Source: Gnetum montanum (Eukaryota > Streptophyta > Gnetopsida > Gnetales > Gnetaceae). From it: a stretch of DNA of 64,000 bases. Positions 35,140 through 46,817 of this stretch are shown in pieces. The notes under the pieces were generated by a model. It did not search any database. It was not told where the DNA came from and saw only the letters and a list, made by a program, of their open reading frames with translations. Every line of letters starts with the position of its first letter. The first letter of the stretch is position 1. Location of the stretch: contig MNCI01033354.1 in the NCBI GenBank assembly GCA_015680685.1, positions 102,762 through 166,761 on the forward strand, written 5' to 3'. The position numbers and the translations under genes were made by a program.

Positions 35140-37590
35140 GTAACCCCCATGGCTAAACATTTTGTCATAGCTAGGATTAATAAGTGGATGAAAAGGATCC
35201 ATGCATGTATGAAACATTGGAAACACTTCATGCCCCAACCACTAGATGTCTATTAGTGGTGTGGTGGCTGGGTAGAAAAATTGTTAGTCACATACTTAAT
35301 TGTTATATGTATGATGGATCAGGATATGAGGTGTGTTAAAATTATGGATGACTAACCCACTATTACACCCTTGAGTATGAGATGCTATGCATGGATTCAT
35401 TTGTCTCCCCATGTTTGTAGATTCATTGGTTGGATGTGGGATTGGAGTGTGGATAGATGGTGGTCCTTGTGTATGGATAGACGACATAGGTTTAGATGAG
35501 GAAGGTGATATGCTGGATTGGCCTTGTGCTAGCTCAAATGATGTGGTGGGTCCATGTGTAGTTTTCCTTAGCTTACAACCTTTCCTCTAGAAGGGATGTT
35601 TCTAGTGTTGCGGTTGGGACCCAATAGTGTCAACATGTCTTTGTACATTTGCAACAAAAGTAGCATTCCTTGTTGATATTAAGGTGCTAAACCTTCCTAA
35701 GTTGTTGGTGATGGCATATAAGAAGGTGGATGATGATAATATCAAGGGTAAGTTGAATGGTAAGAAGTGTGAGGTGGTGATCCTTTATGGGATGTCTTGT
35801 ATTGATGGTATTCAGGAGAGTGGTAGTGGTGATTTGAAGTGGAGGATGCTGAACTGGTTGGAGAAATAGGATGTTGAACATAATATCCATGAGGTTTCAA
35901 CAAGTGTGGCTGATTTGGTGGTGGCTTATCCAATGATTGTGGTTGTTGCCACTATGGTTGAGATTGTTGAAGCTGGCAATAAGTCCTGCTAGGATGGCAT
36001 GGTCAATTGTGGGATTATCTGAAATTACCTTGTGGGAGAGGAAGTCTCCTAGGCATGTGCTTTTGTAGAAATCTCAAATTTAAGGCACCTGCCAAATACT
36101 CCTATAGATGCAACAATGTTGGACATTGGCCCTTTGGATGGTCATATATGCATAGGTCATATCCATCATCTTCATCCATGGTGGAGTCTTTAGCCTCACT
36201 ATCATTAGCCACCTTTCTCATCTGTCAAAAAGTATTCCTAACTATTTCTTAGTTTTGTGTCCTTTGTTGATTGTGATTGCTTGGCTTGTGTTGCATGAGC
36301 TTATCTGTGACCATCTCAACAAGAGTTGTGACACTATCATTTATCCATTTAGACATCCTATTGAATTTTTCTTCTAGATCATTAATAGACTCCTTGGTTA
36401 GCAAAGTTCGTTGTAGAATCACCTTATCAAGAGTAGTTTCATTTTCCTTACCATAAATTTGGACCTCCTTTGATTGAAGAGTTGGATCCCATTGATGTTT
36501 CTTGACATTCTTCCATTTACACATCTCTCCTTCTTCTTTTGCCACATGCTCTATTATCTCGTTGATCTAATGGGCTTGGAACTTGTATAGTTCCCCTAGG
36601 GCATACATCCCAAGGGTCACCCTTGTTTCATTACGAAGCCCATCTATGATGTGGTAAAGTTTCTCTTCCTCGAAATATCATAGCCTAGGCATTGATTCAA
36701 TAAGGCATAATATATATCTAAGGCCATGTCCAAGGGTTCATGTTATTCTTGTTTCCACTCTTGGATTTATCTCCTTAGATTGAGCACTTTCTTATAAGTT
36801 TGGTATCTTTCATCAAAAAATTCTAACATTGTAGACCATCATTAGATTGAGTTTGGTCTTAATGATCTATACTGAACTTAGGCTCTATCAATTAGTGTCC
36901 TAGGAAAGAGATTAAGCTTTTGCCATCCACTTTCAATGTTATAGTTAGCACAAGCATCATGGAAGGCTTGTAAATGATGTTGTCAATTTGAATCATAGCC
37001 TCCTGCAAATTTTAAAATATTATTCATGTTAAGCTTAGGTAGTCAACTCTTTTTGCAATGCATGTGAGATATCCTAATTGCATCTATGATATGCATTAGG
37101 CTCTTAGTGGCCAATAGGGGTTCATCATCATCAAGCAAATTGTGAGGGAAATTTCTATGTTCATGGTGACTGCTTCAACTTTTCTCATGGGTTTGATTAT
37201 AGTTTTTAGTTTGACCCTTTAATGGAGCTCTATCTCTATACCTACATTCATATTCATTAGAACTAGAAGTTGAGGGGAAAGAAGAAGATGAGGAATTGAA
37301 AGTATTGTCATGGCTTCTATGGTTTTCCTCGAGGTCCCTTGATTTATTTTTTTGGATTTTAAGGAGGCCTTTGGCCTTGAGACCTCCCCTAGTCTAGGAC
37401 TTTTGTTTTCTTCTCCAAGATTATCTAGCTTTAGTGAATGTAGTCTTTTGGTGTCATCAGGGTGGTCATGATCATAAGAAATCCCTACATAAGGTTGATC
37501 ACTCCAATCTTCTTCATCATATATTTCATTAGTTCTCCAATGAATGTGTTCACTATACAGTGCATAGTTACTTCTGTGTGCAAGAGACAT
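35140..37590 (-). pseudogene. gag polyprotein of element B
   Basis: The ATG at 37590 lies about 105 bases after the PBS. Residues 1-123 are open (to 37219), charged, with no known motif. The gag core follows at 37050-36600 (FAGGYDS, SGWQKLNLFPRTL, FFDERYQ). A helical segment is open at 36545-36249. The tail is rich in Pro, Gln, His and Tyr (35933-35742, 35487-35296) and ends GGYPPF near 35140. About 800 codons, with stops between the open pieces. Plus-strand frames 35387-35590, 35627-35869 and 36007-36252 are shadows. Confidence 0.7.
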
Positions 37591-37694
37591 TCTTCTTGGT
37601 TTATGGTGTGTGTGAGCTAAGCTTTTTTGAAAGATATATTGTTAATACCTTTTACAATGATTGTGTATAATATAACTAATCTAGATAACTAGCA

Positions 37695-37716
37695 CCATCC
37701 TTGACAACCACACCAA
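37695..37716 (-). other. Primer-binding site of element B, tRNA-Asp type
   Basis: The minus strand reads TTGGTGTGGTTGTCAAGG next to the LTR end. Compared with the tRNA-Asp complement TGGCGCCGTTGCCGGGG, most differences are C to T or G to A. Same primer class as the site at 9035. Confidence 0.7.
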
Positions 37717-38588
37717 TGATTAGCAGTGAGGTACCCCTACACTCAACCATACGAATCACAAGCGTTCATGCATGATTCAATCAAATTTCATGGATGGCAC
37801 TAGTTGTGGAATTTAGATCATTATGATTTGATTGTAGTTCATTTTCTTCCCACTTGGAATAGTGGTAGCTTTGTCACCTATGATTTAGTCCAAAGTGAGG
37901 TGTATGATATTTCCTAATTCTATGCTACTCCCAGTGACAAAAAGAGATAAATTGATTAACTAGTGAATAATGAAAAATAAAGTCTAAGTTATCCTATGGT
38001 AATCGTACCCACTCTTAATCATCTGTACACATCTTGGACTTCATGGAGCTACTTCTGGGATTACCAAGTGTACGTCAATGGTTGTGCCAAACGATATACC
38101 TCTAGGCGACCAAGTATTCACACTTAAATGGTCATGATTAAGGCGTACACATTCTGCTTAATAGTAGGAAGAGTAAATAACAATAAATGGAAATGTTTAA
38201 CTAAATAAAGCATTAAATAATTAAAATAACAATATTAATCTAAGTGGATGCTACAATGATGGAAGTAATCTTGATCTTTATTGCTAGTCATGTAATGTGT
38301 CCAAGTACATCACACTTGAAAAAAGGTGTCGTACAATTACAAACATCACAGTATAGGCATGCACTAGGAATAACAAACTTTAAAGAGAAGAAACTAAAAA
38401 CTAATTATCTTCTAAGATAAGCTAAAACTATCGCATTTGGAAGCCCAAGTGTAGTATTTATAGGCAAGGTCCAAATGAGATGATGTTGAGTATCCAACGT
38501 CGCTTATTAGCCCTAACATCTAGTACACGACGTTGGGACTCCGACGTCACATATTTGACATCGGGGCCCATCAAATCATAACTCATCA
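37717..38588 (-). repeat. 5' LTR of element B
   Basis: 872 bp, starting TGATTAG on + and ending CTCATCA. Its U3 keeps CpG forms of the hexamers: GACGTC at 38543-38548, GACGTT at 38529-38534, AACGTC at 38496-38501. TATAAATA lies on the minus strand at 38462-38455. Confidence 0.92.
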
Positions 38589-38593
38589 AACAT

Positions 38594-38900
38594 AAGCCTG
38601 ATTTCTCCATCAAATCATGGTCTTCATCAAAGTATGCTTCTTTTGTGTTTAGCTCTAGTTGTGTGACATTAATCCACTAGTGGAGCTAATAGATAGTTAA
38701 TTTGAACTAATATAGATACTTAGAGAAAGTAAAGATATTAACATTCTAAATATTTTGGATGCTTCTTCATTTTACTTGTGTGACATCTTACGTATTCTTT
38801 CTTGCAAAGTTTTGAAGCTTTTCTATGCTCTTTGATGATGGCTCTATTTCTTTTCTTAGCTCTATCTTAGCTCTTTACTCTACTTCAATTCTAAGCTATT
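38594..38900 (-). pseudogene. N-terminal part of the LTR-encoded ORF, X2 3' LTR
   Basis: Rejoins 29634 once B and one AACAT are removed. The minus strand reads an EAYFDEDHDLMEKSGL-like segment matching EYVDLSTFNEEHDLVEK in the other LTR. The start codon was not fixed. Confidence 0.5.
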
Positions 38901-38939
38901 TTTACTAATGGCTTCGTGTTTAAAATCTATTTGAATATT

Positions 38940-41900
38940 GCTTATTAATATCTAGAGCTTTATTCTATAATTCATTCACTTTGGATAGATTTTTTGATTC
39001 AACTCTCAACACTTGTCACAAGCTTTAAATTTGTTAAACTACTTCATTTAAGGCTTAAGGATTTAAATTCTCAATCTACTATCAGCTTGTAGAACCTTTT
39101 CTAAAATTATTTGTAGAACTAAATTTAAGATATAGAAATTCATTCTATGAAGAATATTGATGTGTTAGGGTGAATTTGAGCTTCTTTATAAAATTTATCC
39201 CATGTTGTGCCATGTCTTTTGATGAGGTAAATTAAAAATAAAATGAGCACATGCATAATTCTTGGTGGGTCCATGATGAGGTTTAATGCAGCTTGTAGAA
39301 TCATTTTAGGGCTTGTTCATAGAACTGATTTTTACATTCTATGATTTTTCTCTACAAAGAAGTCTAACATGGCCTGTTCTATGAAGAAAAAATGTGGTAG
39401 AATGAATTATGAAGCCAATTCATAGAAGTAGTTCTTGATTCTATAGGATTTTCTTTTGTCTTGGATTTACATGGTTTTTTTGCTTCTTCAAAAATCCCTT
39501 TACCACTTGCATGCCTTATAGAGTTAATCTAGAGCTTTATTTATATCTTGGATTTGTTAATATGGCTCATAGAATGATTTTAGATCTTCTTCGTATAGTT
39601 AATTTTTGGTTCTATGAGATCATACTATGTAGAGCTAATGTGGTATAGCCATTTTCAACTTACTTGTAGAGTTGGATTTTGACTCTATGATAAACCTTCC
39701 ATATGTTTTGATGACATTGCTATCTCAAATCAATTTCCAAATCTATTCATAAAGGTAAATTTTCTCTTCACAATATTGGCTCTATAAGCTAATAAGACAA
39801 AGAGGGTTGAACATCTCTTGAAATACTCTAATTCCCCCTTAACTATTAATAAGACCATTTTGTAGAGCCAGATTTTAAGCTTATGAACAACATCTTTTTC
39901 TCTAGCACTTATGTGGTAGAACTAAAAACAAGCTTGTTTGTACCATAGGATTTTAGTTTTATGAACTACGCTAGCTCTCTAAAGCTAACATGATAGAACT
40001 GAAAATAAGCTATTCTCTATAAAATGATTTCATAGAACTATTTCTTCTCTCCATAAGTTATTTATCATAAGACAAAGTCAGCATGATAAAACCATTTTGT
40101 AAAGTTTCTTTTGAATTCTACAAGCCTATTTTGTATGATGGTTGATGTGATATAATGATATGGCTTGTAGAACCATTTTGTAGAATCTCTTTTCAACTTT
40201 ATAGATTGGTACTAATGGCTTGCATGGAAAGGCTAAAAAGTGGTATTTTCAATATAGCCATTTTAAAACTTTATGAAACTTTTTATCTAAAAAGAGCTAA
40301 CTTGGTACAAGTAGAGGTGGAATTATTTGTATAGATGATGTTTGATATTTTGGACAAGCTTATTTCAATACAATCTATTGATATAGGTGTAGAACCACTT
40401 TATAGAGCTACTTCTTTACATCATGAGCATGTTCTACATAAGAATAAGTTGATATGATAGAATAAGAAAATAACCTCTTTCATGAAGTAGGATTTTGTCT
40501 CTACAAATAATACTCAAAACCTCTATAGTAATGGAAAAATTTGTTGCTATATGACCAAAAATTTCCATACGATACAGTTTAACCTCACATCCAACAGGCC
40601 TCGAAAAAGAATCCAAAGCACCTCAAACAATCTTTCTAATCAATTGAGGACTTGAAATTTTTTTACCAAATGTTATAAAATAATGAAAACATGCAATAAA
40701 ATGTGTAAAAGACAAAGCTAACACTAAAATGTAGTTGCAGAAAATAAACAATAAAATATGCCAAAAATACTATAAAATCTATATTAATTTATGGAAAAAA
40801 TACACATATAGAGGGTACAATAATATGGAACTATTATTATTCCAATGTTCTTAGTAATATGGTGATGATAGGTTGGCATATGGATGGGAAATGTGTGTCC
40901 TTCAATCCTTCCAAACATGCCTAGTCAATGTTTTTTACTCTACAACTAGTTCTTGGTGCCTTTGGTGATCTGCTCTTGAAAGATGGCTCTAGACTCTTAG
41001 ATTTCTTTACTCCTAAAATTCTCAAGTTCAATGAATTACAAAAAGATCCAAAAGTCAAAAGCCCTTACAATGAAGTGAATTTTGTTTTAAATAGGCTATG
41101 GATGTTCTGGTTTCTTACTAGTTGATTCTGCCATGATTGCTACCAAATTTTTGATAAATTATGCACATTTTTTGAAAGATTTTGATGCCTAAAATCTACC
41201 ATGTATGAGGAACCAATGCAATTATCTTTTTAAGTCTAAAATACCAATGTATTTGGCACTTTCACCATCCCAAAAGTACAACCCATGAACCACCAACATG
41301 ATTAAACTTTCTTGTCAAATTCGATGCTACATTTGGGCTATTTTAATGGCCTAAATTCCAAGGTAGATGCCACTAATGTTTTTGGTCTTTTGGTGCTAAT
41401 TTGGCCAATGTATTTGGGTTTTGTTGGAAAGTTTGGCAATGTATTTACATTCTAGGCTTCTCACATTAGCATAGATGAAATTCCAACTTTGTGGGTAGTA
41501 AATTCCATTTCACACATTTAAGATCAATCCAAATTTTATAATAATGAGGCTTCAAGGTAGGATTTTTCAATGGGAAAATGAAAATTATGTTTCCTTTAAA
41601 TTCCCATTAAATTACAATGCAAATTTGGCTCTAAGGTTTTTTATGAAAAGTGTAAATTTTCTTTGGGATGTTTCAACCTCCAAGCTAATGTGGTAGAGAA
41701 ATTTTTGATGTAGCTTGTAGAACATAAGTTTAGCTCTACTAGCCAAGTTGTCAAGCTTACATGGAAAATTGAATAGGGCTTTGTTTATAGGGCCACTTAT
41801 CAACTCTACGAATCTCTTAGAGCTAATTTAGCTTAGCCATTTTCCATGCACTTTTCCAAACAAAAATTTATCCTCAACAAGTTAATGTAGTAAAAATACT
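38940..41900 (-). repeat. Palindrome-rich array of the X2 3' LTR
   Basis: Decayed repeats built on TAGAACCA and its complement TGGTTCTA, or TAGAGCTA, occur every 40-110 bases at 38940-40520 and again at 41690-41900, on either side of the extra segment. The same array is better kept in the X1 3' LTR. Frame 41612-41803 is a chance frame. Confidence 0.7.
40524..41680. mobile_element. Unclassified 1157-bp extra segment in the X2 3' LTR
   Basis: AACCTC occurs at 40518-40523 and 41675-41680. The other LTR has the joined sequence with one AACCTC at 56492-56497. So this segment is an insertion with a 6-bp duplication, or a deletion in the other copy. It lacks the surrounding repeats. No TIR, LTR ends or domain is seen; short frames occur at 40434-40616 (minus) and 40928-41125 (plus). 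Confidence 0.6.
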
Positions 41901-42729
41901 TTAATAAATCCTTTTTGAAATTTAAATTGAGCCCCTCTTCTTGAAGCAAGGATTTCCCTTAGAGCTCAATTGTTTGTTCCAGTGTTTGTGATGACAAAAC
42001 CAATTGATAGGCTCTATGATTCCATTTTTATCAATCTTAACTTAGCTAACAAATAAACAAAGCTCATGTTTTTGCTAGCTTAACTCATATAAACTCTATC
42101 TTTGATGGCTAGCTTAGTTATCTTGAAAGGTGTTTATTTTAAACTTGAAATCCTAGTTGTTTGAACTATTTGAAAATTTTATAGGTTTATGTAATCAATA
42201 GAGTAAAATTCCATTTAAAATTTTAATTACAAAGCTTTTAATTTGTGTGGTATCTGTGCTAAAACATTCTCTAATATTTTTAGGACTTATCTAGCCATAA
42301 ATATAACTTGTTGAATCTTAACTTAATATTATTGCATGATTATGTTTTTAAAAAGTGAAACTTAAGTCATATTCCATTAATGGCTAACATTTTATTAAAG
42401 ATTGCTAAGTCTTAAAATTCCCATAATTCAAAGGAAAACTAAAATAAAAATGAATGTAATTATTCTATGAACACTTTTCTTCATAACTTTTCTTTAGCTT
42501 AGGGCTTAAGTTTTCATGATTAGCAACATAACTTTAAGTCATTATCTACTTTGAATCTCTAGAATTCTTATCAAAGCTTGATGATAATATTTCTTGATTG
42601 GTGTCACACCTTTCATCCAACTCAATCTTATTTCATGGGTATATTGATCCTTTTCCTCCATCACATAGGAACATAGCTTAGTAATTTAAACCATCATTGT
42701 TTCATGAAAGTGGTAATTGTATAATAACA

Positions 42730-42775
42730 AATTTTTGAAATAAACACAAACTTCTTCCTCTTCAACATTTATATA
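42730..42775 (-). other. Purine-rich tract before the X2 3' LTR
   Basis: The minus strand reads GAAGAGGAAGAAGTTTG, then a T-rich spacer to the LTR start TGTTATTATAC. X1 has a matching layout at 61682-61716, so this is probably the plus-strand primer region. Confidence 0.45.
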
Positions 42776-42859
42776 TAGTTGCAAAAATAAGTAAAAGCTT
42801 AAATATTTTTGCAAGAAAAATCCCTATAGATTAATACTCAATAGAGATGAAAATAATCT

Positions 42860-43489
42860 GAGTTTTAACAAGGTAATTGAAGCCAAGCTAAAGAGACTAG
42901 ATGATACTTTACAATGATTATGACTTTTCTTAGAAAATTTTATTCTGACGGCTCATCATACTCAAACTTGGTTATCACTTGAGTAGGTATAGTGAATTTT
43001 ACCTCATTACCTCATCCTTTCCTTCCATGGGTTTCTCAGAACTTACATCTTCCTTGGGCTCTTCTTATTTCTCTAGATCTTTTTTTGAACTTTCAAGTCT
43101 TCCTTCATGTCTTTTTTAGGATGATTTACCAAGACATCCTCATAAATGAAAACTTCATTTCATCTCTTCTTGTTAATTTTCTCTCTCTGTGAGATATTTG
43201 AATACTCTAGAAATTTAATCCATTCTTTGACATGAATTGATATACCACTTATGAGTGTGAAGAACTCATTAGAGAGCCAAGTCATAAATAGACAATTATA
43301 GACTTCTCCATAACAAATAACTCTATAACATATCCTTTGCAAAAGCTTGGGAAAACACCTAGATAGATATGAAATGTAAGGCCTTGCTTGCATCTTGACT
43401 TTTCTTGGATCTGCAAACAATCTTCTTCTTACCATTGGCCTTGATTTCCTAGCCATGATATGATTATGGATTCTATAGCTTGGCTTCAA
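42860..43489 (-). pseudogene. ORF3 of X2, after integrase
   Basis: Open for 109 codons from the ATG at 43489. It starts MKPSYRIHNHIMARKS with a strongly basic region (MVRRRLFADPRKVKMQ), then a CYRVICYGEVYN segment; the later acidic part (EEPKED-like) is frameshifted. X1 carries the same gene in the same place. No transmembrane segment or known family is seen. About 200-230 residues. The position after integrase is where some plant elements have an env-like gene. Confidence 0.6.
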
Positions 43490-43569
43490 ATTCTTATATA
43501 GTCCTAAGAAAATTAGTTATGATAAACTATGTACATATTTACAAATTTGGTTGGCTATCCCTAAGTTGC

Positions 43570-44690
43570 TCTAAGTCAATGGTTATCCAAAATAATGCTT
43601 TAGATGAAGAGCATTAAATGGATAGCTCAACACCTATTCATCTTGTGAATGATGCTTAAAAGTATTTTTGGTCACTTATTTTTTGATCATCAACAATCCA
43701 ATCCACTTAGATGAAAATTTTCTAGTTTTATCTATCTTGTTAACTTTTCATAACACAACCATGTCTCCTTCCTTGAATGCCTTTCATCCTGCTCAATGAT
43801 CAAATCATCTCTTTATTAATGTTGTATTATGTAAGAGCCTATCCTGAGCTTCATCAATTTTAACCTCTATTCTTAATAGTAATGTCATCAAAGCACATTC
43901 TTTGTGTAATCATGGATCATAAATTTTCATAAATTTAACTTTCAAAGATACAACTATATTAGTTATTCAAGCATTGAACCCATAGACTAAGCTAGATGAT
44001 GTAGTCCCTATAGATTTCTTTATTCTAATCCTATCAGTCCATAGAGCTTCTTGTAATAGTTCATTCCATTTTACAAGATTATTATCCATGAAATGTTTGA
44101 TTTAAGAGATCAAATTTTATCTATTGACTTAGCTAAATGATTTTCTTGTGGATAATAATTTGAGAATGAATAGAGCAAGATTGAATGCTCTGTAGCCCAT
44201 TTTATGAATTTGGCTAATTGGAAAGCTATGTCATTATCAATAACAAATGATTTTGGCATCCCAAATTTATTCATGATATATTTCTCAAGGAATTTAATGA
44301 CATCATATGATGTACTTTTCTTTAGAGCTTTAGCCACTAGCTACTTAATAAAAAAATTGTTAGATATCAAAATAAACCTTTAGCCTACTTGAGATGAAGT
44401 AATTTCTCTATTGAAACCTAATCCCCACCTTTGAAAAGGTTTACCAATTTTTACTATTTTTAAATAGGCATTAGCTTTTCTTGGCTTTGGCCTATGTATT
44501 TGACACTTGTAATAGATTAAAATTTTATCTCTTACATCCTTGTACATAGTGAACCAATAAAAATCATATCTTAATATATGTTGTATTGTGGTTTTAGGGG
44601 ATTCATAATTTAGGCCCTCATATTTATGGAATTGTTCCAATATGTCTTTCATTTTTTGATTTTTTATACATTCCACTAAAATACCTCTAA
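43570..44690 (-). pseudogene. Integrase of X2
   Basis: Open pieces 44676-44380 (zinc-finger region, first His visible) and 44337-44110 (core). The first catalytic Asp is Gly (LGFNRE), the second is present (VIDND) and the third, Glu, is Lys (LAKSIDK), as in X1. The C-terminal part (to 43570) reads KAFKEGDMV, KWIGLLMIKK and NALHLKHYFG, the usual gypsy integrase end. Confidence 0.75.
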
Positions 44691-44699
44691 AATATTTCC

Positions 44700-46200
44700 T
44701 ATATAGAGTTTCCTAAGTATAGATGTACTTCTTGGGTTTGGTTATAAAAATCTATTTCCTTGCTTTTAGATAACTTTTGGGGAATTTCTCGGCTAATGAG
44801 AAACTTTACTATGTTATTTTACCAATTTGTGACTTGAGAAGGGGCTAGCACTTATGTAGATTCTTTTTTCATCATTCTGGCTAATCCTATATTCTTTATT
44901 GTTTTGCAAGTTTTCAAAGTGAATCTAAATTGTTGAAGTTTGATTATCCAATTAGCTCAATTTTTTCCAATTTCATTTTGTAACAAGAATTTCCTTATAG
45001 CTAGCTCTATAGTCATGATATGAATCAAAGAAATTTGTAAATAATAGTTAAAATGTCCTAAGGCTTTAAGTAAGGAAAATGTCTATTTTCCTAATTCAGA
45101 GTAATTTCTTTCAGCTTCTTTTAATTGATAACTGAAAAATTCAATTATTTTTTCTTATATTTCATCTTTTTGTGTCCATACTACAGTCAATGAATCTTTT
45201 GAAGAAAAAGCATATAACGATAAATCTTCTCTTAATTTTGGTTTCACTAGATATGGGGCTTCCAAGATGTCTCCCTTAATTTGATCTAAAGTTTCAAATG
45301 ATTCTCTAGTCTTTCTTACATTAACATCCTTTTTCAACATTAGTGAAAGATGTTTGTTATTTCTATAAATCTAAGAATAGATTTCTTGTCAAAGTTTAGT
45401 TTTCCAAAGAAAAATCTTAATGCCTTTTTATTCATAAGATGTTCTATACATAAAATGGCTTTAATTCTAGCTTGATCAATAGATATCTCCTTCTAACAAA
45501 TTATATGTCCAAGTAAGCTACCTAATTTTACTCCAAAAATATACTTTTTGGGATTTAAAGAAATATAAAAGTCCTTACATATATTAAATATTTTTTGCAA
45601 GTGAAATATATGATCAAACTTGTGCTTCAAATACATTGTAATATCATCTAAATAAATGGCTATAATTTTCCCAATGAGTCCTTTGAAAGCTATATCCATA
45701 GCTCACTAAAAGGCAGCCCTTGTATTTGATAGCCCAAAGGGCATCCCTTGTATGAAAATTTTCCTCATTTTATGATGAATGTTGTTTTAAATTTTTCATC
45801 CTTGTTTACTATTATTTGGTTATAACCTAAAAATCCAACTAGGAATAAGCATAATTGATAACCTATTACCTTTATTAGCATTTCATCAATTTTTAAGAAT
45901 GGATACCTATCTTTAATTGAAGATTCATTTAAGTTCTTGAAATTAACACATAACCTTATATCTCCATTCTTTTTTTGATTAGTACTAAATTAGCTAACCA
46001 AGCTAAGTACCTAATTGGATATATTATGCCAGCACCTGATAAATTCTTGATTTTAGCTTCCATTGCTAGTTTAAAAATTGGATTAAACTTCCTTAGCTTT
46101 TGTTTAACTATCTTACAATTCTTTTGCAAAGGAATTTTATGAGTCATAATGTTAGGATCAAAAGTTCATAAATGATCATATGACCAAGCAAAACTATTTA
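44700..46200 (-). pseudogene. Reverse transcriptase and RNase H of X2
   Basis: RT runs from about 46200 to 45400. Open piece 46147-45956 is its start and 45699-45493 contains IYLDDI and FGVKLGSLLGHIIC. RNase H follows at 45340-44700 (open 45340-45155; later YSELGK and HIMTIELAIRKFL). Stops and shifts separate the pieces. Catalytic YLDD is kept. Confidence 0.8.
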
Positions 46201-46479
46201 GATTCTTCTTAAGGACTTGTGTCATTTGTCTTTTTATGTTTGGTTGAAGTTTTATCCTAATATTAAGGCACTTTGGAATGTCTTAACATCCTAAATTTAT
46301 CATCTCATGGGCTTGATCTTCAGGATTTTGAACATCTAATACTTTAAATATTTTTTGTTTAAACTCTTCCTTCAATTGTAATACCTTTTGAGGTATTCCT
46401 ATTTCTTTTGGTTCTACATTAATCTTATTATAAATGTGAATTTTAGATCCTCCCATATTTCTAAGGAATCGAATTATTT

Positions 46480-46817
46480 GATGCTCATCTTCAAATACTT
46501 GAAAACATTCCTAATTATCAAGTATCATTGGTTCTAATTCTAATTTGGTCAACACTTTGTAGTGTTTAGCTATCCTTAACAAGTCTTTCATTAAATTTGC
46601 CACCACAAGTTCATCACCCTTCTAATTCTTTTCTCTTGGGATGTTTTCAATCTTATATTTCATAAAAATTTTAAGGAATCTAATTGCCATTTATTTATAT
46701 TTCTTGAGGAAGCTCTTAGCATTGCACTTCTCTTTAACTTCATCACGTATGAGTTTTGAGTCTTCTTTAATCTCTAATTTTAGAATTCCTTTTTTAGTAG
46801 CCATTTTCAACCCCCTA
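46480..46817 (-). pseudogene. Additional RNase H-like domain of X2, C-terminal half
   Basis: The minus strand reads KEKCNAKSFLKKYK then KIENIPREKN, the counterpart of X1 22590-22745. The N-terminal half lies on the other side of solo LTR G. Confidence 0.55.

Larger units (their letters stand above)
29640..38588 (-). mobile_element. Element B, complete non-autonomous Tat/Athila-like retrotransposon
   Basis: 8949 bp with LTRs at both ends, perfect AACAT target duplications (29635-29639 and 38589-38593), termini TGATGAG/CTCATCA, a PBS at 37716-37695 and a PPT at 30530-30513. Coding content on the minus strand is gag (37590-35140) and ORF2 (33438-30700). There is no protease, RT or integrase. 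It interrupts the LTR ORF of X2; the sister LTR shows the joined sequence at 54545-54565. Confidence 0.92.
25355..42729 (-). repeat. 3' LTR of X2, about 6.4 kb plus nested insertions
   Basis: Aligns with 51537-57547 throughout, in the same orientation, once C, B and the 1157-bp extra segment are removed. It keeps about 450 bp (26960-27440) that the other copy lost. It contains the LTR ORF, then the palindrome-rich part (38900-41900), then a conserved end ending ACA at 42729. Confidence 0.8.

Noticed and set aside
35296-35890. Overlapping frames on both strands (35387-35590, 35627-35869, 35687-35890)
   Set aside because: Only the frame continuous with gag and sharing the GGYPPF end with element A is supported; the rest are alternate frames.
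36007-36252. Plus-strand frame with a knuckle-like RCNNVGHW motif
   Set aside because: It is antisense to the gag region of B, and the spacing does not fit CX2CX4HX4C.
1-38588. A and B as arms of one large inverted repeat
   Set aside because: They are two separate members in opposite orientation; B has its own target duplication, so no single inverted duplication is needed.
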